Shown: positions 17,601-26,246 of the stretch, in pieces
Numbering within the stretch: position 1 is the first letter of the stretch
How the letters are laid out: the number at the start of each line of letters is the position of its first letter
The notes under the pieces: model-generated
Told to the model about the DNA's origin: nothing
The model's input: only the letters and a program-made list of their open reading frames with translations
Database searches by the model: none
Program-made: the position numbers and the translations under genes
Origin: Ochrobactrum sp. Marseille-Q0166
GTDB taxonomy: Bacteria > Pseudomonadota > Alphaproteobacteria > Rhizobiales > Rhizobiaceae
DNA: 64,000 bases
Assembly (NCBI RefSeq): GCF_014397025.1
Contig: NZ_JACJUO010000003.1
Location: 372,001 to 436,000 of the forward strand
Reading direction: 5' to 3'

Positions 17601-20600
17601 ATCGTGAGCTTTGCATTGTCGTTAATATCAACATTTCCGGTTAAGCTGCCCTTCGAGCCACCATCACCGATCTGCAACGTTCCTTGATCGATTTTTGTAC
17701 CGCCAGCATAGGTATTCTCACCCTTAAGGATCAGCGTTCCGTCACCCTCTTTTTTCAAAGCACCAGCACCGGTTACTGCGTTATTAACAGTCAAGACTTT
17801 ATCGGCATCCACGCCTAACGAGCCTGTACCCGAATTAACAGAAATTGAACGATCTGTTTCGAAAGTATCTGTCGCATTCAGCTTGCCGCCGTCACCAATA
17901 ACCACCTGACTGACTTCATCGCCAAGATTGGTGTTGCGACTGACAGATACAGTACCTTTGTCGATCAAAGTATTGCCAGTGTAGGTATTGTCACCTTCAA
18001 GCGTCAGAACGCCTTCCGACTTCTTGACAACGTCACCTTCACCGGAGATTTCCTGCGTCAGAAGAGTATCGTGAGCGCCATTGTCGACAATAATCTGCGT
18101 GCCTGCTGCAAGATGAATATCGCCTTCGCCAACACCGCCAGCATCAGTACCATTACCCAGTTGCAGAACGCCTTGCTTAACGTCTGTTCCGCCCGTGTAG
18201 GTGTTTTCATGGGTTAGAATAAGTGTACCAGCACCCTGTTTTTCCAGCGTACCCGTGCCCGAAATGGCATTCGCCACTGTGACATTATCAGAACGATTGT
18301 AAACCAGACGCGCTTCATCTGAATCGTTCGTACCGACAATAATATTGCCAACAACACTGCCGCTCGTACCGCCGTCACCAATCTGAAGCGTACCATTTTG
18401 GACTTTGGTGTCGCCAGTGTAGGTGTTCTCACCAGTCAGAATAAGAGTGCCGAAGTCAGTTTTCACGAAGCCTTGGGTGCCTTGAAGCTGCGAAGAAATC
18501 GTCGCAGTCATGTCCTTGCCGGCCAAAGTCCCATCGCCAACACGAATGATAGGGGTTGCACTTGCGGCTTCTTTCAGCTCCAGAGGTTGACCATCAATCT
18601 TGTAACCATCAACACCAAACTGCAATCCAGACGCTGAAACTGCGGTACCGGCATTATCAATCGTAACCGTTCCGCCGGTACCTTGGAAAATAGCAAATTC
18701 ACCAGTTGTCCATGGATTGGTTGCGTTGCCGCTTTCATCCGTCCAATTGTTGCCAAGCGCGCTCCATGTTCCAGAGCCCCCATTAATGGAACCGCCACCC
18801 GGATTGGCGCCATCCCAGAAATTAACGGTTGCACCCGTAGTGTTAAGGATTGAAACCTGCTTGGCGGTCGATGTGACAAGTGTTAAGTTACCTACCGTAA
18901 CACCTTGAGGAGTGGAACCAAAACTGACATCGGCTGAAACCGTGTTAGCATTAAGCAAATTGCCTGTATAATCAAAAATTCGGTATGTGCCTGCACCAAA
19001 GCCACCGATTGAAGACACATTTATAGTCGTCTTCAATGTAAGATTACCACCGACCGAAAATAGTGCGGCACTGCTCGCGGTTCCCAACTCCAAATCCAGT
19101 TTACTGCCGGTTTCGAGCGTAAGATTATGATCAAATGTCATGGTTGTGCCTTGCGATCCCTCAAGGGTGCCGCCTGACTGAACAATTGTATTCCCTATAA
19201 CCCTGCCTGTACCATCTAACTCACCACCGCTTCCGACGACGATCTCAGACGCGCCAAGCACGCCATTCACGGTCGTTGTGCCATTCAACTCAGCCTTACC
19301 GGTGAATGCACTGCTATCAGCGGTCAATATAACGCCGCCGGGGCTATCAACCTTGAGTGTGCCAGTGCCGCTCAAAACACCATCATATTTTTCAATGTTG
19401 GAATGATTAAACTCAAGCGTAGCACCTTGAGCAATCATAGCATTATGTTCAATCGCGCCGTCAACACCGCCCTTGCCGATCTGTAACGTTCCCGCATTGA
19501 TGTTAACCCCGCCAAGCTGGTCAAGCTTGCCAGTAACAGTCATTTTGCCAGATCCTGCTTTGGTCAGGCTGCCCGCACCGGAAATAATGCCATTAAAACC
19601 ATTCGTATTCGACTGGACATCAATCGTGCCGTTATTGGCTCCAACCGTAATGTTACGAATAAAATCAAAATTAGCAGATGTCTGCAATGCACCACCATTT
19701 AAGGTCAAAACACCACTGGTATCACCCAGACTAAGAGCCTGACCAATCGACAACGCACCGCCTTCGACAGTCCAATTCGTCCGTTCAGTCGTTACACCTG
19801 TCAACGACCACGTCGAAGTACCCGCTTTTTTATAACCATCGAAGCCATCATACTTCTTGTCCTTGCCGATCTCGTTCGCAGCAAAGGTCGAGTTTGCAGC
19901 ACCGCCTAAAACTAGTGTATTGCCAGTCTTGCCATCCGCAACAACAACATTACCCTGAATGTCAGAACCAGCCCGTAACTCAAGCGTTGTATTATTGCCG
20001 ACAATGGCTATCGCGGCTGGGTCCAATATTTTATCGTTTACGCTACCAGAGGCATGCTCTCCGGCTATTAATTGTCCTGAGTTAATGAGCTTTCCGCCAT
20101 CACCTATTCGTACCGCACTGCCGCCTTTCACTCCATAGCCACTATTATTGCTAGTGTTTCCGGTTCCTCCAGCCCCACCTTTACCGCCTCTTACTTCACC
20201 ATAATTTTCGACGGAGGCTCCAATTATAACAATCCCGTCACCTCCGGTACCACCATCTTTTGCATATTGGGAGGAATTCCCTCCGTTTCCACCGGCGCCC
20301 CCAATAACAATACCACCAGCATTGATAACTAATGCAGCGTCCAAAACAATTGCCCCGGCACCGCCGCCACCACCGTAACCTGAAACCGAATAGGTTCCAT
20401 TTCCTCTAGTATAGCTACCCGTTCCACCAGTTCCTCCAACAACCTTTTGTCCGTCTCGAACAGAAAAAGTTTGCGCCTCTCCAGTCAAATAAACACCAGC
20501 ACCGCCACCGCCACCGCCCGCGCCATTGTTGTTTCCACCATTACTAATAATAAGATCAGCGCCGGAAGATCCATTAGAACCGCTAATAACAGATACACTA

Positions 20601-20980
20601 CTATCGATTGTTAAAGCCCCAACTGCGCCACCTTGCCCACCTACACCATGGTTGGTGGAATAAGGATCTGTACCATTTGCTCCATTACCCCCACGCCCAT
20701 TAACAGCCTTAAGCAGATCAGCATTTGTCAACAGATTGCTATCTCCTCCCCCCCAGCCATTTCCATAACCAGTGCCGTTAAGCGTAGAAGTAGGCGACAA
20801 TGAAGAATTCCCACGCAAATCTTCGGCATGCGCTATATCGAGTGTATCAAATAATGCGACCGAAACTACTGCAGCCATGAGCGCCACTATTGCAGCATTC
20901 GACGAGGATGCGCGCAATGAACGCTTATGCCTTTGAAAGCTCGAGTAAATAATAGATTCAACGAAATTAGGATTATTCAT
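14690..20980 (-). CDS. Large monomeric (type V) autotransporter adhesin with passenger-associated repeats
   Basis: A 2096-aa secreted protein. An extended signal peptide spans residues 1 to about 52 (basic stretch QRHKRSLR, then AAIVALMAAVVSVALF, ending IAHAED). Residues about 75-270 are rich in Gly and Asn (GGGGGGAG, GGAGGNGG). The middle is a beta-helix passenger with at least nine tandem repeats built on the core ENTYTGGT..G.LQIGDGG. The last ~285 residues, from YFWGRVQGG to the terminal GNVGFRLKW, form the autotransporter beta-barrel. An AAAGGA ribosome site precedes the ATG. It resembles Brucella Bma/Oma-type autotransporters that bind host or surface matrix; that role is inferred. It stands alone, with a terminator behind it. 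Confidence 0.9.
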   Translation of the reverse strand: MNNPNFVESIIYSSFQRHKRSLRASSSNAAIVALMAAVVSVALFDTLDIAHAEDLRGNSSLSPTSTLNGTGYGNGWGGGDSNLLTNADLLKAVNGRGGNGANGTDPYSTNHGVGGQGGAVGALTIDSSVSVISGSNGSSGADLIISNGGNNNGAGGGGGGAGVYLTGEAQTFSVRDGQKVVGGTGGTGSYTRGNGTYSVSGYGGGGGAGAIVLDAALVINAGGIVIGGAGGNGGNSSQYAKDGGTGGDGIVIIGASVENYGEVRGGKGGAGGTGNTSNNSGYGVKGGSAVRIGDGGKLINSGQLIAGEHASGSVNDKILDPAAIAIVGNNTTLELRAGSDIQGNVVVADGKTGNTLVLGGAANSTFAANEIGKDKKYDGFDGYKKAGTSTWSLTGVTTERTNWTVEGGALSIGQALSLGDTSGVLTLNGGALQTSANFDFIRNITVGANNGTIDVQSNTNGFNGIISGAGSLTKAGSGKMTVTGKLDQLGGVNINAGTLQIGKGGVDGAIEHNAMIAQGATLEFNHSNIEKYDGVLSGTGTLKVDSPGGVILTADSSAFTGKAELNGTTTVNGVLGASEIVVGSGGELDGTGRVIGNTIVQSGGTLEGSQGTTMTFDHNLTLETGSKLDLELGTASSAALFSVGGNLTLKTTINVSSIGGFGAGTYRIFDYTGNLLNANTVSADVSFGSTPQGVTVGNLTLVTSTAKQVSILNTTGATVNFWDGANPGGGSINGGSGTWSALGNNWTDESGNATNPWTTGEFAIFQGTGGTVTIDNAGTAVSASGLQFGVDGYKIDGQPLELKEAASATPIIRVGDGTLAGKDMTATISSQLQGTQGFVKTDFGTLILTGENTYTGDTKVQNGTLQIGDGGTSGSVVGNIIVGTNDSDEARLVYNRSDNVTVANAISGTGTLEKQGAGTLILTHENTYTGGTDVKQGVLQLGNGTDAGGVGEGDIHLAAGTQIIVDNGAHDTLLTQEISGEGDVVKKSEGVLTLEGDNTYTGNTLIDKGTVSVSRNTNLGDEVSQVVIGDGGKLNATDTFETDRSISVNSGTGSLGVDADKVLTVNNAVTGAGALKKEGDGTLILKGENTYAGGTKIDQGTLQIGDGGSKGSLTGNVDINDNAKLTIDLSKNHTIDGVISGNGGLEQKGPGTTTLTGENTYKGGTDITDGVLQVGSNSNLGDASGAIRIDGGALQTSDNFDTARNVELGSKGGEIDTQDNTNKVTGVISGPGQLIKDGSGTLILTGENTYEGGSKVENGILQIGDGGTSGSIKGPVELGAPDSALVIDLAKNITIESEISGSGGLTQQGSGTTTVTVPATYTGNTKITDGELHLVGEGSIAHSAKVEVDGVLDATGTTDSSVDLQSIDGNDKGIIKIGDKDLNITDAKDGIFAGTIEGTGGVDLKDGTQRLSGENTYTGGTKIDTDGTLIIGDGGTKGSVKGKIDVDGTLIYDRSDRYTVNPLEGNGNLEFQGNGTGVVDSKQELTGEVVVNENNTLVVEGAGDLSNSSGLTNNGNVDVAGIDAEDFRIKHLLGEESGEVALGDKNLVITEGDGSEYKGTIDGTGGLTVEKGKQVLTGENTYTGDTNIWPTAELQLGNEDKAGSITSNVVNQGILSGNGSMKDLLNKGTVSPGTDKSFGTLTVNGNYTSENGKLILHEELGGDNSKGDRLVIAGNTSGTTEVTVVNRGGLGAQTTNGIKVIEVGGQSNGVFNLNGDYTNYRGASAVVAGAYAYTLEKDGVTDPDGNWYLRSDRKDNKGESEYQAGVPVYGSSAAGIAMINRGGFASFGSRMNAGGTSADADDSQQNGNADGSIVRDRYFWGRVQGGSSSYKPNGSVTGSTFGTNDWTLQTGLDGQFVNNTSGQLFGSVWLDYTRSKIRSWSDYGRGETNVNGYGLGGAVTWYGSNGFYIDGQGKATWYKSDFESDRLSDTLASGVKSFGYALSLEAGQRVTINDRWSVTPQAQLIWSSLNTDSYRDVFDAYVETPDNNSLTGRIGLAANYTTAWKDANNTDAQFSVGGLVNVYRELKSGADYVTVSGADVPTGTIDKTWGEIGATVNYGWDNNKYSVYGKLSGATSLDNFGDSHSVSGNVGFRLKW

Positions 20981-21394
20981 ATATGCTATCCTTTTATGAA
21001 ATAAATCTTCAATATCAAATATCTAAATAATAATATTGACATTAAAGAATTTAAAATAAACATTCGATTTTGAAAAATACTCATAATGAAGTGAAAATAA
21101 AGAGTATTTTGAAACTTATTAACAGCGTTGCAATTAAACAACATATTTTTCAATCCATATATAAATATTATAATAAACTTAAGTATTATAATTAAATGAA
21201 ATCAGTTGATTAAAAATATTACGATTTAATTATGTAAATTTTCATGATTTAATATATACTGTAATTGAAATTCTATTTTTATATAGTCAGATACAAGAAT
21301 GAAGCCTGAATAATCGATTCAAGAATCAACCGCTGGACTTATCGGGAGTTAATTGCGGTTGATACATGCCCAAGCAGGCAAATTCGGCCTTATC
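20981..21394. promoter_or_regulatory. Extremely AT-rich promoter region of the autotransporter
   Basis: This gene-free stretch, especially 20990-21300, is dominated by A and T runs and is far below the GC content of the neighbouring operons. Such islands in Alphaproteobacteria are typical targets of the xenogeneic silencer MucR/Ros, which in Brucella controls surface adhesins (family knowledge). The gene itself starts at 20980. No open reading frame of note is present. Confidence 0.6.
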
Positions 21395-22142
21395 CCTAGA
21401 CGCACCTATGCCGCGAGTTCGGCAAAGACTTCGAATGACGAACAGTTGTCATTGGCGAAATGGTTTCTACGGATCATATGCGCAACTTCTATGCCCACGA
21501 TTGCCGCTGAAGCGGAATAAAACACTCTGAAGTCCAACATGTCCATTTAATCCGCTTGATAAAACGATGATTCTGCTCAAGAATATTGTTCAGGTATTTG
21601 ACCTGCGGGATTTCAATCAGCTTGCCTGTGCCCGTGATCTTCTGGCTATTATGCAGCGTTGAATCGGTGGGGTGTTAAATATGCGCCACAGTCTGCTGCT
21701 CAGCCACAAGGACGTAAACGACCAATCCTTGGCTCATGGCGTGTTGATACGACCTATGTAAAGGTCAAAGGAAAATAGACATATCTGTATTGGGCTGTTG
21801 ATCGAGATGGCCAAACTCTTGATTTTATGCTTTCCGTGCGCCGAAACCTGGTTGCGTACGACCTATCTTTAGAAAAGCTATCGCAATCGATGGGGCTTGC
21901 GCACAAGATCGTCATTGATAGAAGCGGCGCCAATTTGGTCGTTGCGCAGGCTACAAACAATAGTCGGGAGATCACGGGCGCAGACCAGTTGATTGAAATA
22001 CGGCAGGTTAAATACCTGAATAATATTCTTGGGCAGGATCGCCGGTATCGAGCTCATTCATATGATACGCAAACAGCAAGGCGTCTTTGAATATCAACAA
22101 GCACTATCTATCAAACAACAATACGAAGCACTCGCTGCATAA
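21395..22142. mobile_element. Decayed IS6-family copies in tail-out arrangement
   Basis: 21395 to about 21655 is a minus-strand 3' fragment of an IS6 transposase gene (complementary to the C-terminal part, with the GQ/EQDHRF region at 21560-21590). From about 21656 to 22142 a plus-strand fragment starts inside the gene at the NRWVVRYAP-equivalent region and runs through TTYVKVKG, IVIDRSGANL and VKYLNNILGQD to a degraded C-terminus ending EALAA. Internal stops and a deletion near 22050 show that it is inactive. Terminal repeats are no longer recognisable. The two fragments differ from each other, so this is an old event. Confidence 0.8.
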
Positions 22143-22268
22143 TTGCGCCTAGAGTTAAGTCGAGCTCCGTGCAAATCATATTTTTGCAACACAATCTTCT
22201 GCACCCGGCTATAAATCACCGATCCAGTTCGAGATGATAAACCGTAAATTAGTGACAGAACCTCTTCA

Positions 22269-22505
22269 TTAAATCAGGGCAAGTCCATTCCGCTTTTCCG
22301 GAAGCAAAGTGCCGGGCAATAGCTGGACATCAGAACCGTAGACATTGGCGTGCAGTTCTGCGACCCGCTCATCTTCTGTCTTATAGAGACGACGGGGCCG
22401 CCATCACCGGCACCGGGTTTGCTCTCAGGAATACCCAGCACCACATCCCCGCCATTGCAGATCAGGCTGACATCAGCCGGGTTGATACCGTCGAGCACCA
22501 GCTTG
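22269..22505 (-). pseudogene. Unidentified gene remnant downstream of the BMP importer
   Basis: Beyond the permease stop the minus strand encodes HADKLVLDGINPADVSLICN then GGDVVLGIPE, after which homology-like coding continues in another frame as RRLYKTEDERVAELHANVYG then SDVQLLPGTLLPEKRNGLAL before a stop at 22269. The composition looks coding across the frame switch near 22390. The first part faintly resembles amidohydrolase C-termini (VSLV.NGG.VVLG.PE), the kind of enzyme that often ends such operons, but I cannot identify it. It may be a truncated, frameshifted end of a gene whose beginning was lost. Confidence 0.35.
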
Positions 22506-23438
22506 TCAGCGTGCCCCGCGCACAAAACTTTCGCCCAGCGCCTGCGGAAGGCTGGCCTTTCGCCCTGCGATCAGAAGCACCAGCATCACCATGACAAATG
22601 GTAGCATTTGTATCACGTCCGTTGGCACATTAACGCCCGCGACCTGCAAAGCTGTGGCAAGCGACAGGCTCGCTCCAAAGAGAAGCGCTCCACCAAGCAC
22701 CCAAAGGGGTTTGCCCCGTGCAAGCATTGCAAGGACAATCGCAATGAAGCCATTGCCGTGGCTCATAAACGGGATGAACACCCCTGCGACGGCCACTGAC
22801 ATAAAGGCACCGCCAAGGCCCGCAAGTGCTCCGGTTATCAATACCGCGGCGCTGCGGGTTCGCACAACATCAACACCCGTTGCATCCAGTGCAGCAGGCT
22901 TATCACCAGCTGCCTGCAACGCCGTACCCCAATGGGTCATTCTGTAAACCCATGCAAAAACTGCAACTAGCGCGACAGCCAAATAGACGATCGGATTGTG
23001 GTTAAACAAAATCGGGCCGAGAATTGGAATTTCAGAGAGAGGCCAGACTGGCCACTTTGCAGCACCATCAAGACGCGGATAACTACGAGAAAACTGCACA
23101 AAATGTAGCAGTGCTGTCAGTCCTTGTATTGCGAGCGTAAGAGCAATACCGATAACAATCTGATTAAGGCCCAGCCGGACACATAGAAGCGCCATAAATG
23201 ACGCGACTATTGCGCCTGCTGCAGCTCCGCCAACAAAGCCGAGCCCCATATTTCCCGTACTCCATGCGACGAGAAAGCCCGCATATGCGCCAGCAAGCAT
23301 CATTCCCTCAAGACCAATATTGAGCACACCGGCCTTCTCGGATAGTTGTTCGCCAAGTCCTGCAAGCAACAAGGGGGTTCCTGCAGCGATTGCACCAAGG
23401 AATAAGGTTATGATGAAGCTTTCGGTAAAGAGTGACAT
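22506..23438 (-). CDS. ABC transporter permease, BMP-type (YufQ/RbsC-like)
   Basis: Membrane subunit of an importer of the basic-membrane-protein class, which takes up nucleosides and other heterocyclic compounds. The 310-aa protein has about eight hydrophobic segments and the family marker GEQLSEKAGVLNIGLEGMML near residue 30, then SFMALLCVRLGLNQIVIGIA and RTRSAAVLITGALAGLGGA. It starts 9 bp after the partner permease stop. In this family the GVLNIGLEG motif is diagnostic and separates it from sugar-type permeases with similar topology. Confidence 0.9.
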   Translation of the reverse strand: MSLFTESFIITLFLGAIAAGTPLLLAGLGEQLSEKAGVLNIGLEGMMLAGAYAGFLVAWSTGNMGLGFVGGAAAGAIVASFMALLCVRLGLNQIVIGIALTLAIQGLTALLHFVQFSRSYPRLDGAAKWPVWPLSEIPILGPILFNHNPIVYLAVALVAVFAWVYRMTHWGTALQAAGDKPAALDATGVDVVRTRSAAVLITGALAGLGGAFMSVAVAGVFIPFMSHGNGFIAIVLAMLARGKPLWVLGGALLFGASLSLATALQVAGVNVPTDVIQMLPFVMVMLVLLIAGRKASLPQALGESFVRGAR

Positions 23439-23447
23439 GGTGCGTCC

Positions 23448-24539
23448 TCAGATCTTCGCACGGGATTGGCGATTTTTGTCGATATATTCAGCCAGTGCCA
23501 GCGTGACCAGCAAAAGAGCTACAATGACCAGTGAGAAGAAGCTGGGCACCCCCAAACGACGCGCAGCGCTTTCGCCACCAATCGTCAGCGCCGAAAACAG
23601 AAAGACATAGGCGATCGATCCAAACCCATTCAGTCGAGCGAGAAAGACGAGAGGCACGACAGTGAGGCTGTAAGCTGGGTTCCAGTCAGCACGGACATTA
23701 CCCTGTGTGCCCAGAATATCAACGGCACCAGAAAGGCCGGCCAGCCCAGCTGAAATTGCAAACACAGCGATCGTGAGTTTGGGCACCGAAAGTCCCGCAT
23801 GAACGGCCGCACGTGGATTAGCCCCGACAAGACGTAACTTCATACCAAAAGAAGTGCGTGTCATCATCAGATGCATTGCAATGATAACAACCAGTCCCAC
23901 AATCAAGCCTGACGAGATGGTCGTGTCAAACAGCTTTGGCAACCGCGCATCAACCGGCAAAGTACGGGTCTGAGGTGTTGTCGTCGCGGGGTCAAGAAAT
24001 GCCAGTTTAACCAGAACATTGGCGAGCGACACGCCGAGAAAGCTCATCATCAGGGTCGTGATAATTTCGTTAATCCCATGCCATGCTTTAAGCATTGCTG
24101 GCAACAGTCCCCAGAGCGCGCCGATGACCAGTCCAATTACCAATCCCAGTGCCAGATTAAGCCAAATCGGAATCCCTGCCGCGTGCATCAACGGCGTCGT
24201 CGCAGCAACAATAACAGCAGCGAGCAGAAACTGCCCATCACCGCCAAGGTTCCAGATACCTGCACGAAATGCGACAATGAGGCTCGCTGCAATCAGCAGA
24301 AAAGGACCCATTCGGGTCAGCGTCGCAGACAAGCCCGATGAAGATAAGATCGCCCGCTCCACAACATAAGCGTAATAGCTCAATGGATTGACACCCATTA
24401 CCAAAAGGATAAGCCCGCCTAGCATCAGAGCCGCAATCAGGGGACCAATACTGACCGTCAGTATTTTGCCCCATGCAGCAAAGGGCGAACGCATGGTAGG
24501 GCCAGCCAGTCCAGCCGTGCCAGCCTGTTGATCACTCAT
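23448..24539 (-). CDS. ABC transporter permease, BMP-type (YufP-like)
   Basis: The second permease of the BMP-class importer, 363 aa, with roughly ten hydrophobic segments. Family motifs are FRAGIWNLGGDGQFLLAAVI, GINEIITTLMMSFLGVSLAN and FGMKLRLVGANPRAAVHAGL, the last being the coupling region. The start overlaps the ATPase stop by 4 bp, so expression is coupled. Downstream sits the partner permease. The ligand is not determined; see the note on the neighbouring B6-like catabolic genes. Confidence 0.9.
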   Translation of the reverse strand: MSDQQAGTAGLAGPTMRSPFAAWGKILTVSIGPLIAALMLGGLILLVMGVNPLSYYAYVVERAILSSSGLSATLTRMGPFLLIAASLIVAFRAGIWNLGGDGQFLLAAVIVAATTPLMHAAGIPIWLNLALGLVIGLVIGALWGLLPAMLKAWHGINEIITTLMMSFLGVSLANVLVKLAFLDPATTTPQTRTLPVDARLPKLFDTTISSGLIVGLVVIIAMHLMMTRTSFGMKLRLVGANPRAAVHAGLSVPKLTIAVFAISAGLAGLSGAVDILGTQGNVRADWNPAYSLTVVPLVFLARLNGFGSIAYVFLFSALTIGGESAARRLGVPSFFSLVIVALLLVTLALAEYIDKNRQSRAKI

Positions 24540-26107
24540 TCTTCTTCTCCGGTACTCATCAGGCGGCCAATTGCATCGCGTGCGCCCACACCATTCTGAA
24601 CTGTTCCCACGATCCTGCCCTGATCAATAACGGCAACCCGATCTGCAAGTTCAAGAAGCTCATCAAGGTCTGTCGAGATCAGCAGAACGGCTTTTCCGGC
24701 ATCTGCCGCTTCACGAATACGCTCGCGTGTTGCACGAATGTTTTTCACATCAAGACCATAGGTCGGCTTTGCAAAAATAACAGCTTCCGCAGACCCTGTG
24801 AGTTCTCGCGCCAGCAACACTTTCTGGATATTTCCACCTGACAGAGTTCCAACAGGGGTCTGAACATCCGGCGTACGAATATCAAAGTTACGCACATGCT
24901 CCTGAGCCTGTGAACGAATGGACTGTGGCTTTTCGATACCTTTTTTCCAGAAAGGCGATGCACCAATATCTTTAAGCAAAAAGTTGGTCGCCACGGCGAA
25001 GGTACCAACCGTGCCCTCACCCAGCCGATCATCTGTCACATAGCGCAGCCCCGCTGCGCGACGTTCGCCCACTGTAAGAGAGCCGATTTCGGTACCATGC
25101 AGCTTTACACTTCCTGAGGAAGGCGTTTGCCCGGCGAGAGCCTCCGCCAGTTCTTTTTGACCATTGCCGTCGATGCCAGCAACACCAAGGACTTCCTTTG
25201 ATCTGAGAACGATAGAAACATCACGAACAGGAATGCGCCCCGCTCCTGAGTAAAGCTTTGATACCTCAAGCACAACAGCGCCAAGCTCCCGGGTAGCGCG
25301 ATAATCGTTGACGCTGTCATCCGTTGCAGACTGTCCAAACATCATACGGATAATATTGGACGTATTTTGCTGGTCATTATTGGCATGGAGTTCTTCGGGA
25401 GGGATAGCACCAGCATTTTTACCAAGGCGCAGCACAGAAATACGGTCACCATAGGCCAGTGCTTCATTGAGCTTATGGGTGATGAAAATCACCGCTAGCC
25501 CTTCAGCAACCAGACGGCGCATCAACTGCCCTAGCGAAACAGCCTCATTGGGGGTCAGCATAGCGGTCGCTTCATCCAGAATGAGACAGCGACTTCCGCG
25601 CATAAGGGCACGCAGAATTTCAACTTGCTGCCGCTCGCCAAGAGACAGGCTGGAAACTAGCCCAAAAGGTTCAACGCGTAGACCAATGCGGCTTGCGGTT
25701 TCATTGATACGTTTTGCTATGCCGTTGCGATCAGGCTTGCGCCACCATTTCCCGCCGAGTGTGAAATTATCGACCACTGTTAGACTTGGCACCAGCATCG
25801 AGTGCTGAAATACTGTGCCTATTCCTAATGTCAGAGCGTGACGAGGGGATGTTATATTGACGGTCGCCCCATCAATTTCGATGACGCCACCATCGGGCTG
25901 CTGAAGCCCTGACAACATACCAACCAATGTGGATTTACCCGCACCGTTCTCACCCAACAGTACATGGACTTCGCCGGGCCATATGTCCGCACTGACATTA
26001 TTATTGGCTATAACTCCGGGAAAGCGCTTGGTAATGCCACGCAATCCAACAAATGGTTTTGCAGCAGAATTCGATGGGAAGGCTGCATTTATCACTGACG
26101 CCTGCAT
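24536..26107 (-). CDS. ABC transporter ATP-binding protein, BMP-type (tandem ATPase)
   Basis: Fused double ATPase powering the importer. The first domain has Walker A GENGAGKST, signature SLGERQQVEI and Walker B CLILDEATAMLTP; the second has a degenerate Walker A GIDGNGQKE, signature LSGGNIQKVLLAREL and VIFAKPTYGLD, the normal asymmetry of this family. I place the start at ATG 26107 (MQASVIN, 523 aa) because an AAGGA site lies 7 bases upstream; starts at 26122 or 26167 are possible and add 5 or 20 residues. It overlaps the permease gene by 4 bp and lies 139 bp after the binding-protein gene. Confidence 0.9.
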   Translation of the reverse strand: MQASVINAAFPSNSAAKPFVGLRGITKRFPGVIANNNVSADIWPGEVHVLLGENGAGKSTLVGMLSGLQQPDGGVIEIDGATVNITSPRHALTLGIGTVFQHSMLVPSLTVVDNFTLGGKWWRKPDRNGIAKRINETASRIGLRVEPFGLVSSLSLGERQQVEILRALMRGSRCLILDEATAMLTPNEAVSLGQLMRRLVAEGLAVIFITHKLNEALAYGDRISVLRLGKNAGAIPPEELHANNDQQNTSNIIRMMFGQSATDDSVNDYRATRELGAVVLEVSKLYSGAGRIPVRDVSIVLRSKEVLGVAGIDGNGQKELAEALAGQTPSSGSVKLHGTEIGSLTVGERRAAGLRYVTDDRLGEGTVGTFAVATNFLLKDIGASPFWKKGIEKPQSIRSQAQEHVRNFDIRTPDVQTPVGTLSGGNIQKVLLARELTGSAEAVIFAKPTYGLDVKNIRATRERIREAADAGKAVLLISTDLDELLELADRVAVIDQGRIVGTVQNGVGARDAIGRLMSTGEEE

Positions 26108-26246
26108 CTCACTATCCTTCATGCAAATCCGCCCTGTAGCTGCCTGCCGGATCACCTCCAGCCGCATTCACACATGCGCCTTAGACGACCCAGCAAGAAT
26201 AGATGCTAAGATCAGCGCGACAGGACGAGTTTAAGAGCAGGCTGGC

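Noticed and set aside
16600..18500. Regularly spaced repeats suggesting a CRISPR array
   Set aside because: The repeats are in-frame protein repeats of a continuous 2096-codon gene, with variable spacing and sequence; no cas genes are in the window.
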